A stretch of 51,808 nucleotides of DNA from an uncultured Hungatella sp. (GTDB taxonomy: Bacteria; Bacillota; Clostridia; Lachnospirales; Lachnospiraceae), in the NCBI GenBank assembly GCA_947089145.1, contig CAMUJH010000030.1, positions 1 through 51,808 on the forward strand, given 5' to 3'. The notes beneath the pieces are model-generated. The model saw only the letters and a list, made by a program, of their open reading frames with translations, did no database searches and was not told the DNA's origin. A program made the position numbers and the translations under genes. This document shows positions 43,892-51,768 of this stretch, piece after piece; position 1 is the stretch's first letter, and each line of letters begins with the position of its first letter.

Positions 43892-45682
43892 TTACTTCTT
43901 GTAGATTGCGCCGAATTTACATTTTTCCATACAGGCGCCGCACTTAATACATTTATCCTGGTCAATGACATGAGGATTGCGCACGGTTCCGGAAATGGCG
44001 TTGTTTGGACAGTTGCGTGCGCACAGGGTACATCCGCGGCACTTGTCAGCGTCAATCCGGTAGGACAGAAGCGCCTTGCATACGCCCGCTGGGCAGCGTT
44101 TCTCCTTAATATGCGCCTCGTACTCGTCACGGAAATAGCGCAGCGTGGAGAGAACCGGGTTAGGCGCAGTCTGCCCAAGGCCGCATAGGGAGTTATCCTT
44201 GATGTAGTAACACAGTTCTTCCAGCTTATCCAGGTCTTCCATGGTGGCCTGGCCTTTGGTGATCTTGGTGAGGATCTCCAGCATGCGCTTTGTCCCCACG
44301 CGGCAGGGAGTACATTTGCCGCAGGATTCTTCCACGGTGAACTCCAGGAAGAATTTTGCGATGTCTACCATACAGTCATCTTCATCCATGACAATAAGGC
44401 CGCCGGACCCCATCATGGAGCCAATCGAGATCAGATTGTCATAGTCAATGGGAATATCAAAATGCTCTGCAGGGATGCAGCCGCCGGAAGGTCCGCCGGT
44501 CTGGGCTGCCTTAAATTTCTTGCCGCCTGGGATGCCGCCGCCGATCTCCTCGATAACCTCCCGAAGGGTGGTACCCATGGGAATCTCCACAAGACCGGTG
44601 TTGTGAATCTTGCCGCCAAGGGCGAATACCTTGGTACCTTTGGATTTCTCCGTACCCATGGACGCGAACCACTGGGCGCCGTGAAGGATGATCTGGGGAA
44701 TGTTGGCATAGGTTTCCACGTTGTTTAATATGGTAGGCTTGCCGAAAAGGCCTTTCTGAGCCGGGAACGGAGGACGGGGCCTGGGTTCGCCGCGGTTGCC
44801 CTCGATGGAGGTCATAAGGGCGGTCTCCTCGCCGCACACAAATGCTCCTGCGCCCAGCCGCAGGTCAATATCAAAGGAGAAATCGGAACCAAAAATATTA
44901 TTGCCTAAAAGTTCCATCTCCCTTGCCTGCGCAATGGCAATCTTTAAGCGCTCCACGGCAATAGGATACTCGGCACGGACGTAGATATATCCCTGGGAGG
45001 CTCCGATGGCATAGCCTGCAATCGCCATGGCTTCCAGAACCGCATGGGGGTCGCCTTCCAGAACGGAACGATCCATAAACGCACCCGGATCACCCTCGTC
45101 GGCGTTGCAGCACACATACTTCTGATCAGCATCATTTTGCTTGGCCAGCTTCCACTTTAATCCCGTAGGGAATCCGCCGCCGCCTCTCCCCCGCAGGCCG
45201 GAGTCCAGCAGACACTGAATAACGTCGTCGGGAGTCATCTCTGTCAGAACCTTGCCCAGGGCTTCATAGCCGCCGGTGCCTATGTATTCCTCAATAACTT
45301 CAGGGTTGATAATGCCGCAGTTCCTGAGGGCGATACGGTGCTGTTTTTTATAGAAATCCGTGTCAATAAGGGCTTTTACATTGCCCGAGGGGGTTACGGT
45401 TTCATTGTACAGAAGCCTGGTAACCACTCTTCCCTTTAATAAATGTTCGCTTACGATCTCCGGAATGTCCTCTACCTTAACCATGGAGTAGAAGGTGGCA
45501 TCCGGATAGATAATCATAATGGGACCTAATGCGCAAAGGCCGTGGCATCCGGTCTGGACAACGGATACTTCTTCTGTCAGGCCGTTTTTTTCGATCTCAG
45601 CCTTTAAAGCTTCCATAATCTGCTGGCTTCCGGAGGAAGTACATCCTGTTCCGCCGCAAACCAATACGTGTGAACGATACAT
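43892..45682 (-). CDS. hydB: NAD-linked [FeFe] hydrogenase flavin subunit HydB (NuoF-like)
   Basis: A 596-residue NuoF-type subunit that carries FMN and the NAD(H) site. The N-terminal ~90 residues are a thioredoxin-like [2Fe-2S] domain with four Cys (VCGGTGC and TGCHGLC). The FMN/NAD core has GLRGRGGGGFPTGLKW and CNADEGDPGAFMDR. The [4Fe-4S] site is ESCGKCTPCR plus a later Cys in NSLCGLGQ. The C-terminus adds two ferredoxin clusters (CRGCTLCARNCP and CIKCGACMEKC). It lies 15 bases upstream of hydA in the operon, matching the domain plan of bifurcating HydB. Confidence 0.96.
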   Translation of the reverse strand: MYRSHVLVCGGTGCTSSGSQQIMEALKAEIEKNGLTEEVSVVQTGCHGLCALGPIMIIYPDATFYSMVKVEDIPEIVSEHLLKGRVVTRLLYNETVTPSGNVKALIDTDFYKKQHRIALRNCGIINPEVIEEYIGTGGYEALGKVLTEMTPDDVIQCLLDSGLRGRGGGGFPTGLKWKLAKQNDADQKYVCCNADEGDPGAFMDRSVLEGDPHAVLEAMAIAGYAIGASQGYIYVRAEYPIAVERLKIAIAQAREMELLGNNIFGSDFSFDIDLRLGAGAFVCGEETALMTSIEGNRGEPRPRPPFPAQKGLFGKPTILNNVETYANIPQIILHGAQWFASMGTEKSKGTKVFALGGKIHNTGLVEIPMGTTLREVIEEIGGGIPGGKKFKAAQTGGPSGGCIPAEHFDIPIDYDNLISIGSMMGSGGLIVMDEDDCMVDIAKFFLEFTVEESCGKCTPCRVGTKRMLEILTKITKGQATMEDLDKLEELCYYIKDNSLCGLGQTAPNPVLSTLRYFRDEYEAHIKEKRCPAGVCKALLSYRIDADKCRGCTLCARNCPNNAISGTVRNPHVIDQDKCIKCGACMEKCKFGAIYKK

Positions 45683-45694
45683 CTGAGTTCCTCC

Positions 45695-46072
45695 TTATTT
45701 GATGTCTGCACCGCTTAAGGTGTATTCTTCTACAATATGGCCGCCGATGAGGTGACGCTCCAGCACTTCCTCGGCCTTCTCCGGGGTCATCTTAATGTAG
45801 GTGATCTTCTGCTTGCCGGGTTCCATAACCTCTACAATCGGTTCATACTGGCATAAGCCGATGCACCCGGTCTGGGTTACGGATATCTTGTCTGTCAGGT
45901 TCTTTTCCTGAACCAGGGATGATAATTTGGTGAGGACCGGCCTTGCGCCGCTTGCGATTCCGCAGGTGGCCATGCCTACCACGACTCTGGTATGGCTGTG
46001 GTCTTCCGCACGCATGCTTACCTGGCTCTGCATTCTTTCACGAATGGCTTTTAACTCTTCAAGAGATTTCAT
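45695..46072 (-). CDS. Small thioredoxin-like [2Fe-2S] ferredoxin-type protein of the hyd operon
   Basis: A 125-residue protein with the thioredoxin-like ferredoxin fold. GMATCGIASGARPVL and TGCIGLCQYEP correspond to the two Cys motifs of the HydB N-terminus, but the first motif has Gly in place of its first Cys, so only three Cys exist in the whole protein. It sits between the ATPase gene and hydB. One reading is that it supplies the domain that is fused to the end of HydA in other species. A good GGAGGAG precedes ATG 46072. Confidence 0.85.
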   Translation of the reverse strand: MKSLEELKAIRERMQSQVSMRAEDHSHTRVVVGMATCGIASGARPVLTKLSSLVQEKNLTDKISVTQTGCIGLCQYEPIVEVMEPGKQKITYIKMTPEKAEEVLERHLIGGHIVEEYTLSGADIK

Positions 46073-46096
46073 ATGCTTTCTCCTCCAATCTGGCGG

Positions 46097-46654
46097 TCAG
46101 TAGATGGCGCCGCCGTCTGTTTCCAGTTTATTTTCATTGAGATAATCCATGATATAAGCGGATATATCCGGTGTGTCAAAAGGGATATCCCCAAGGACCT
46201 GACGAAATTCCCGCGTATCCAAAGCAAAGGATCGGCCGTTATATTGGTAGCGGTATACAAAATCGGTTTCAGGATGGTAAACAACCAGGGTATGTATGGT
46301 AGTGCTGATATCTCCTAAAGGCATTCTGTCAATATGGGACAGGACAAAAACAGCGGTTACCGTGGTTCCAACCCCTGGTTCTGACGTGATGGCAAAGCTG
46401 CCGCCTGTGCTTTCTGCAGCAAGCTTAAAAAAAGGGACTCCAAGTCCTACCTTGCGGGTGGTGCGGCTGGTAAAAAACGGGTCTGTGACCTGTTGTACCT
46501 GTTCCGGAGTCATGCCGCAGCCATTGTCGTCAATCACTACGGTAAGCCTGTCGCCGGAAAAATCGGCGTCAACGGTTATAGTCACCAGCGATGCCCCTGC
46601 CCGGGTGGAATTCTCCGCTACATCCAATACGTTTAAGGAAATTTCAGGCATCAT
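46097..46654 (-). CDS. Histidine-kinase-type ATPase within the hydrogenase operon
   Basis: A 185-residue soluble protein with a GHKL ATPase domain in its first ~115 residues: N-box DVAENSTRAGA, G1 IDDNGCGM, and G2 KVGLGVPFFKLAAESTGG. No HisKA dimerisation/phospho-His domain, receiver or membrane segment is present. The last ~70 residues are a separate region I do not recognise (MPLGDISTTIHTLVVYHPET onward). It begins 2 bases after hydC, without its own SD, so it is translationally coupled to a structural subunit. A protein-kinase or anti-sigma-like role is possible; homologous genes are known in clostridial hyd operons without a settled function. Confidence 0.85.
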   Translation of the reverse strand: MMPEISLNVLDVAENSTRAGASLVTITVDADFSGDRLTVVIDDNGCGMTPEQVQQVTDPFFTSRTTRKVGLGVPFFKLAAESTGGSFAITSEPGVGTTVTAVFVLSHIDRMPLGDISTTIHTLVVYHPETDFVYRYQYNGRSFALDTREFRQVLGDIPFDTPDISAYIMDYLNENKLETDGGAIY

Positions 46655-46656
46655 GG

Positions 46657-47151
46657 CTATTTGTACTTGGCTAAGATGCCCGGCACGTCGTCGGGAGTCA
46701 GCCTTCCGTAAACCTCGTCATTGATCATCATAACCGGCGCCAGTCCGCAGGCGCCTACGCAGCGGCAGGAATCCAGGGAAAACCGTCCGTCAGGGGTGCA
46801 CTCGCCGTTGGTTATGCCCAAAAGCTCTTCCAGCTTGCTGAAAATAGCTCCTGATCCTTTTACGTAACATGCTGTGCCAAGGCAGACGGAGATCTGATAT
46901 TTGCCCTTAGGCTGCAGGGCGAACTGGGAGTAGAACGTGGATACTCCGTAAATCTTTTCCAGCGGGATTCCGGTTTCATCGGAAATCATGGTCTGGACTT
47001 CAATGGGGAGATAGCCATATATCTCCTGGGCCTGCTGCATAATGGGCATCAGGGCGCCTTTTGTGTCTTTCAGTTCGGCGATGACCTTTTTTAAAGCAGC
47101 TTCCTGCTCAGGAGTACCGCTGAAAGGAACATGTTCTTTCTTAGAAGCCAT
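46657..47151 (-). CDS. hydC: NAD-linked [FeFe] hydrogenase subunit HydC (NuoE-like)
   Basis: A 164-residue NuoE-type [2Fe-2S] subunit. The N-terminal helical part (about 1-80) is followed by the thioredoxin-like domain with CLGTACYVKGS and, later, CRCVGACGLAPVMMIND, giving the four Cys ligands. It carries electrons between the flavin subunit and the rest of the complex. It is the first gene of the minus-strand operon, with AGGAGG upstream and a candidate promoter at 47222-47250. Confidence 0.95.
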   Translation of the reverse strand: MASKKEHVPFSGTPEQEAALKKVIAELKDTKGALMPIMQQAQEIYGYLPIEVQTMISDETGIPLEKIYGVSTFYSQFALQPKGKYQISVCLGTACYVKGSGAIFSKLEELLGITNGECTPDGRFSLDSCRCVGACGLAPVMMINDEVYGRLTPDDVPGILAKYK

Positions 47152-47221
47152 GTTAATATCCTCCTAACTAAATATAATTGAAATCTGGTAATATCTGAGC
47201 TACTACAAAATTCATGCAATC

Positions 47222-47250
47222 CATATAGTATCTTACCATGTTAATGACAA
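47222..47250 (-). promoter_or_regulatory. Promoter of the hydC-A operon
   Basis: On the minus strand TTGTCA (47245-47250) and TATATG (47222-47227) are 17 bases apart, about 70 bases upstream of the hydC start. Confidence 0.6.
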
Positions 47251-47349
47251 AAAATCCATAAGAATATCAGAAAAACAGAGAAGTATCCAAGAAAAGACTT
47301 GATTTTGCAAAAAAAGGAAGAAAAAAGACAGGGAAAAATAGGAAATATG

Positions 47350-47378
47350 TTGAACATCTTTCCGCTGAATGGTATTCT
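47350..47378 (+). promoter_or_regulatory. Promoter of the DRTGG/HydS module
   Basis: TTGAAC (47350-47355) and TATTCT (47373-47378) are 17 bases apart. The first start codon is 125 bases downstream of the -10. Confidence 0.55.
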
Positions 47379-47503
47379 TATTGATAGAAAGGCGCAGGCA
47401 GGCGCATAAGGGGAGAGGCGGCCTGCCAGGTCCGTGCAGGGGTTCTTACGTCTGGACGGTTACATATTATTACCATAAGTCTATTTAAATCAGGAGGGGA
47501 ATT

Positions 47504-47851
47504 ATGACTGTAAGAGATGCGATGAATGTTCTTGGCGCAAGAGTTCTGGTAGGGGAGGAGCTTCTGGATCGGGAAGTGAGAAGCGCCTGCGGTTCTGATA
47601 TGATGAGCGATGTGCTGGCATTTTCCAAGGATCACTCGATTTTGCTGACAGGGCTGTGCAATCCGCAGGTGATCCGGACTGCGGAGATGCTGGATATCGT
47701 GTGCATTATTTTCGTAAGAGGGAAAAAGCCGGACGAGACGATTCTGGAGATGGCGAGAGAGCGTGATCTGGTAGTGCTTGAAACGGGGCACAGAATGTTT
47801 TCTTCCTGCGGAATGCTGTATGAGGCAGGACTTCATGGAGGTGCAGTGTAA
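47504..47851 (+). CDS. DRTGG-domain protein 1
   Basis: A 115-residue protein made of a single DRTGG-type domain, which elsewhere is attached to CBS domains or phosphotransacetylase and is thought to be regulatory. Visible features are the MTVRDAMNVLGARVLVGEE start, SDMMSDVLAF and the end LVVLETGHRMFSSCGMLYEAG. A second, divergent DRTGG protein is encoded at 49813. AGGAGGGG precedes the ATG. Its stop and the next start overlap. A ligand-binding or signalling role in the hydrogenase module is inferred from context. Confidence 0.82.
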   Translation: MTVRDAMNVLGARVLVGEELLDREVRSACGSDMMSDVLAFSKDHSILLTGLCNPQVIRTAEMLDIVCIIFVRGKKPDETILEMARERDLVVLETGHRMFSSCGMLYEAGLHGGAV

Positions 47852-48273
47852 TGGCGGATGTGATTGCTCTGACTTACGAGATTTCCCCGGACGACTTTAC
47901 CAGGGCAGGGGAGGCCAGCAGCGATGTAAAGAGCAAGCTGAAACAGGTAGGGGTTTCCCCGGCGGCTATCAGGAAGGTGGCTATTGCCATGTATGAGGGG
48001 GAGATCAATATGGTGATCCATGCAAAGGGCGGGAAAATCACAGTGGAGATTTCTCCTGAGGAGATCAGGATGATCCTGGCTGACAGGGGGCCGGGGATTC
48101 CCAATGTGGAGCAGGCCATGCAGGCAGGGTGGTCCACCGCGCCTGACGAGGTAAGATCCCTAGGCTTCGGGGCAGGCATGGGCCTGCCTAATATGAAGAA
48201 GTATACGGACAATATGAGTATTGAGACAGAACTTGGGGTGGGGACTACCATTACCATGGTGGTGAAGCTGTAA
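47851..48273 (+). CDS. RsbW/SpoIIAB-like ATPase (putative serine kinase)
   Basis: A 140-residue single-domain GHKL ATPase of the anti-sigma/serine-kinase type. N-box IAMYEGEINMVIHA, G1 LADRGPGIPN and G2 GFGAGMGLPNMKKY are intact. RsbW-type proteins phosphorylate a Ser on an anti-anti-sigma partner or bind a sigma factor; neither partner is encoded in this window. It lies directly upstream of the H-cluster protein and overlaps the DRTGG gene, so it could relay the signal of that protein. Confidence 0.88.
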   Translation: MADVIALTYEISPDDFTRAGEASSDVKSKLKQVGVSPAAIRKVAIAMYEGEINMVIHAKGGKITVEISPEEIRMILADRGPGIPNVEQAMQAGWSTAPDEVRSLGFGAGMGLPNMKKYTDNMSIETELGVGTTITMVVKL

Positions 48274-48326
48274 GACAGGAGAAAGGATTCGGGTAACAGA
48301 TCATAAAAATGGAGAGGGGTTGGAAG

Positions 48327-49742
48327 ATGGATAAATTCTATCATTCCGTGCGGCTGGAGGCAGCCTTATGCAAGGGATGCATCAACTGCATTAAGCGCTG
48401 TCCGACCCAGGCTATACGGGTCAGGGACGGAAAGGCGCAGATTAACGGCAAATTCTGCATTGACTGTGGGGAATGCATCCGCATTTGCCCTCATCATGCA
48501 AAGATTGCCACTTATGACAAACTGGAGGTCATTCGTCAGTATGAGTATGCGGTTGCTTTGCCGGCTCCGTCTCTGTACAGCCAGTTTAATAACCTGGAGG
48601 ACGTGAACATTGTACTGAATGCGCTGAAATTTATGGGGTTTGATGATGTGGTGGAGGTCAGCGGGGCGGCGGAGATCGTGTCCGAAGCTACCAGGCAGTA
48701 TATTTCAGGACATCAGGATCAGGTTCCCATTATCAGCACGGCCTGCCCGTCGGTGGTACGTCTGATTCGGGTGCGTTTTCCCAACCTGATTCCCCATCTG
48801 CTTCCTCTGAATCCTCCGATTGAGGTTGCGGCGGCGATGGCGGCGGAGAAAGCTATCCGGGATACAGGGCTTCCAAGGGAGAAGATCGGCATCTTCTTTA
48901 TTTCTCCATGTCCGTCCAAGGTAACTTATGTGAAGGCTCCCTTGGGCACGGAAAAAAGCCAGGTGGATCATGTGCTTGCCATTAAAGAGGTTTATCCGCA
49001 GCTTCTGTCCCACATGAAGGCAGTGGGAGAGGACCCGGAGGAACTGAGCGTTTCCGGGAAGATCGGCATCAGCTGGGGCCGCAGCGGCGGGGAGGCCAGC
49101 GGGCTGTTTTCAGAGAACTACCTGGCGGCAGACGGCATTGAGAATGTGATTCGGGTGCTGGAGGATCTGGAGGACGAGAAGTTTGACAATCTTCAGTTTG
49201 TAGAGCTGAACGCCTGCAACGGCGGGTGCGTAGGCGGCGTCCTGACGGTGGAGAACCCGTACGTGGCGGAAGTGAAGCTGAAGCGTCTGCGCAAGTACAT
49301 GCCAGTGGCCCGAAGCCATATGGAAGAAGGGTCAAAGGAATATGTGCCCTGGACTACAGGAGTGGAATTTGAACCCGTGTTCCGCCTGGGCGACAATATG
49401 ATGGAGAGCTTTTCCAGACTGGAGCGGGTGGAGCGGCTGTGCAAACGTCTGCCGGGACTGGACTGCGGTTCCTGCGGAGCGCCTACCTGCAAGGCTTTGG
49501 CAGAGGATATTGTCCGGGGCGAGGCCAGTGAGCGGGACTGCATCTATTATCTGAGGGAAAACCTCCACAAGCTGTCCCAGGAGGTGGCTGTCCTGGCTGA
49601 GGATTTGGCGGAGAGGGAAAGCGAAAACGGGGACAAGGGCAGGATGAATGCCCTGAAGGAATACATACAGATGATCTCGGAAGAGATGACGATTCTGGAC
49701 AGCAAGGTGAAGGACGAAAGCGTGGGGGCGGAAGAGGAGTAG
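48327..49742 (+). CDS. Putative sensory [FeFe]-hydrogenase-like protein (HydS type)
   Basis: A 471-residue protein with an H-cluster domain of the putative sensory groups. Two ferredoxin [4Fe-4S] sites come first (CKGCINCIKRCP and CIDCGECIRICP). The H-domain has L1 STACPSVV, L2 SPCPSKVTYVK and L3 ELNACNGGCVGG, so the four Cys ligands of the H-cluster cubane look kept, while the proton-relay Cys of catalytic enzymes (first Cys of TSCCP) is Ala. About residue 390 a further Fe-S motif follows, CGSCGAPTCKALAEDI with a later Cys. The C-terminal ~60 residues are a coiled coil. There is no PAS domain. Start is ATG 48327; ATG 48309 has no ribosome site. I infer H2 or redox sensing, not turnover. Confidence 0.87.
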   Translation: MDKFYHSVRLEAALCKGCINCIKRCPTQAIRVRDGKAQINGKFCIDCGECIRICPHHAKIATYDKLEVIRQYEYAVALPAPSLYSQFNNLEDVNIVLNALKFMGFDDVVEVSGAAEIVSEATRQYISGHQDQVPIISTACPSVVRLIRVRFPNLIPHLLPLNPPIEVAAAMAAEKAIRDTGLPREKIGIFFISPCPSKVTYVKAPLGTEKSQVDHVLAIKEVYPQLLSHMKAVGEDPEELSVSGKIGISWGRSGGEASGLFSENYLAADGIENVIRVLEDLEDEKFDNLQFVELNACNGGCVGGVLTVENPYVAEVKLKRLRKYMPVARSHMEEGSKEYVPWTTGVEFEPVFRLGDNMMESFSRLERVERLCKRLPGLDCGSCGAPTCKALAEDIVRGEASERDCIYYLRENLHKLSQEVAVLAEDLAERESENGDKGRMNALKEYIQMISEEMTILDSKVKDESVGAEEE

Positions 49743-49812
49743 ATTACGGCCCCCATGAAAAAGCCGGGACGCAGGGCAAAAAAGGGGCGGAATAAATAGG
49801 AGAGATGGATAT

Positions 49813-50148
49813 ATGACTGTGGAAGAATTGATTGGGAAAGGCATATTTCAGGTTGTTGTGGAGGGGGATGATCTTTCCAGAGAGATAACAGGAATCTTCT
49901 GCTGCGATCTGTTAAGCGTTGCCATGGGAAGGGCACCGTCAATGAGCGCATGGGTGACGGTTATGGGCAATGTAAATACCATCGCAGTAGCCACGCTGGC
50001 TGACGTGGCCTGCGTGATACTGGCAGAAAACGCACAGCCGGACGATATGTGCCGCGCCAGGGCGCAGCAGCAGGGAGTGACTTTGCTGGCGACAGAGGAG
50101 CCTGTTTTCGAGGCGGCCCTGAAAGTGCATCAGCTGATTCATGGCTGA
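49813..50148 (+). CDS. DRTGG-domain protein 2
   Basis: A 111-residue single-domain DRTGG-type protein (TVEELIGKGIFQVVVEGDDL, ITGIFCCDLLSVAMGRAP, VACVILAENAQPDD, LLATEEPVFEAAL). It resembles the protein at 47504 in length and layout but is clearly diverged. The two could form a heterodimer or respond to different ligands. It overlaps the following PHP gene by 8 bases. Confidence 0.82.
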   Translation: MTVEELIGKGIFQVVVEGDDLSREITGIFCCDLLSVAMGRAPSMSAWVTVMGNVNTIAVATLADVACVILAENAQPDDMCRARAQQQGVTLLATEEPVFEAALKVHQLIHG

Positions 50149-50869
50149 ACTATATTATGACCTGCACATCCATTCCTGCCTCTCACCATGCGGAGACGAC
50201 GACATGACCCCGGCCAATATTGCAGGCATGGCGGCTGTTAAGGGTCTGGATGTGATTGCAGTGACGGATCACAACTCCTGTAAAAACTGTCCCGCTGTTT
50301 TGGCGGCAGCCCGGGAGTACGGGATACTTGCAATTCCCGGAATGGAGATTAACACGTCGGAGGAGGTCCATGCGGTGTGCCTGTTTGAGGAATTGGCGGC
50401 TGCTATGGATTTTGACGCCTATGTATATGAGCATTTGATGCCATTTCCTAATAAAGAAGAGATTTTCGGCAGACAGCAGATCTATAATTTGGAAGATCAG
50501 GTGTGCGGCACTGTGCCGAATCTGCTGATCAATGCCACGGATATTTCTTTTGAGGGGCTGTGGGAGCTGGTGCAGAGATTCGGGGGACTCATGTTCCCTG
50601 CCCATGTGGATAAAACCGCCAACAGCCTTATTGCCAACCTGGGATTTATTCCGCCGGACAGCAGGTTCACTGTGGCGGAGGTGAAGGACCTGACAAAGCT
50701 GCACAAGGTGAAGAGGGAGAATCCCTATCTGGAAAAGTGCAGGATTATCAGCAATTCCGACGCCCACTACCTGGAACACATTCATGAGCCGGAACTGTCG
50801 CTGCATGTAAGGGAAAAAAGCGTCAGAGGGGTGCTGGAGGCACTGGCCGGAGAGAACGACGGAAAATAA
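50141..50869 (+). CDS. PHP-domain phosphoesterase of the hydrogenase module
   Basis: A 242-residue PHP-superfamily protein. YDLHIHSCLSPCGDDDMTP, VTDHNSCKNC, GMEINTSEEVHAV, FPAHVDKTANS and ISNSDAHYLEHI give the metal-binding His and Asp residues in order. It may hydrolyse a phosphate ester or a cyclic compound; trpH-like nucleotide phosphoesterases share this short form. Its 8-base overlap with the DRTGG gene ties it to the sensor module. The substrate is unknown. Confidence 0.87.
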   Translation: MAELYYDLHIHSCLSPCGDDDMTPANIAGMAAVKGLDVIAVTDHNSCKNCPAVLAAAREYGILAIPGMEINTSEEVHAVCLFEELAAAMDFDAYVYEHLMPFPNKEEIFGRQQIYNLEDQVCGTVPNLLINATDISFEGLWELVQRFGGLMFPAHVDKTANSLIANLGFIPPDSRFTVAEVKDLTKLHKVKRENPYLEKCRIISNSDAHYLEHIHEPELSLHVREKSVRGVLEALAGENDGK

Positions 50870-50901
50870 GTCCCGCCGCGGGACGAGAGGGACCATATTT
50901 T

Positions 50902-51768
50902 ATGACAACAGTTTGCCATACATGTATACACTGCTGCCGCCTTGAGGAAGGGCAGCGAGGACTGTGCGGGGCGAGAAAAAATGTAAACGGAGAGATTGCG
51001 TGTGAGAATTACGGGCAGGTTACTGCTTTGGCTTTCGATCCGATTGAGAAGAAGCCGTTGAAAAGATTCCGCCCCGGAAGCCTGATTTTGTCAGCAGGCA
51101 GTTACGGGTGCAATTTACGGTGCCCGTTTTGCCAGAATCATGCCATTTCTCTTGAGGCGCGCCGGGACTTTAAGGGTGACAGTGACAGAAAAAGCGGACA
51201 GCCAATGCTAAAGACCATATTTATGACTCCCGGGGAACTGGCAAAAATGGCATGGCAGCATAAAAAAGACGGCAATGCAGGGGTGGCATTTACCTACAAT
51301 GAACCTTTGATCGGCTGGGAATTTGTCCGGGATACTGCCAGGCTGGTGAAGGAGTACGGCATGGACAGCGTGGTGGTGACCAACGGGACGGCGTCGCTGG
51401 AAGTGCTGGAGGAGCTGCTGCCTTTTACAGATGCCATGAACATTGATTTAAAAGGGTTTTCAGAGGAATATTATGGAAAACTGGGCGGCAGTCTGGAGAC
51501 AGTAAAGGCGTTTATCGTCCGTGCGGCAAAGGACTGCCATGTGGAACTTACCACGCTGATCGTGCCCGGCGAAAATGACAGCGCAGAGGAGATGGAGGCG
51601 GAAGCCAGTTGGATCGCATCAGTGAACAGGGAAATCCCCCTTCATGTGACCCGGTTTTTCCCCAGATACCGCATGACAGACAGGGACGCCACAGACATAG
51701 GCCAGGTGTACAGCCTGGCAGAGACAGCCAGAAAGCATCTGGAATATGTGTTTACAGGCAATTGCTGA
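50902..51768 (+). CDS. amrS: Radical SAM enzyme, AmrS type (AmmeMemoRadiSam)
   Basis: A 288-residue radical SAM protein related to pyruvate formate-lyase activating enzymes. The N-terminus has CHTCIHCCRLEEGQRGLCGA, the AmrS-type extra Cys block. The radical SAM motif is GCNLRCPFCQNH (CxxxCxxC). FTYNEPLIGWEF, VVTNGTASLEVL and MNIDLKGFSEEYY follow. AmrS is usually next to Memo-like (AmrB) and AMMECR1 (AmrA) genes, which would lie beyond the end of the window. It starts 32 bases after the PHP gene on the same strand and may be part of that transcript, but it is not a HydE/HydG maturase. Confidence 0.88.
   Translation: MTTVCHTCIHCCRLEEGQRGLCGARKNVNGEIACENYGQVTALAFDPIEKKPLKRFRPGSLILSAGSYGCNLRCPFCQNHAISLEARRDFKGDSDRKSGQPMLKTIFMTPGELAKMAWQHKKDGNAGVAFTYNEPLIGWEFVRDTARLVKEYGMDSVVVTNGTASLEVLEELLPFTDAMNIDLKGFSEEYYGKLGGSLETVKAFIVRAAKDCHVELTTLIVPGENDSAEEMEAEASWIASVNREIPLHVTRFFPRYRMTDRDATDIGQVYSLAETARKHLEYVFTGNC

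Larger units (their letters stand above)
47152..47503. other. 352-bp divergent intergenic region between hydC and the sensor module
   Basis: No gene is visible. It holds back-to-back promoters: one on the minus strand for hydC at 47222-47250, one on the plus strand for the DRTGG gene at 47350-47378. The plus-strand leader of about 118 bases is GC-rich in part, with GGCAGGC (47397-47403) complementary to GCCTGCC (47421-47427). A purine-rich AT stretch lies between the promoters, where a shared regulator could bind. Confidence 0.65.

Noticed and set aside
47378-47836. Antisense frame opposite the DRTGG gene
   Set aside because: No family resemblance and no ribosome site; the plus-strand protein has a clear domain and SD.
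50902-51768. HydE or HydG maturase
   Set aside because: The extra N-terminal Cys block and PflA-like body match AmrS, not the hydrogenase maturases. HydEFG are not in this window.
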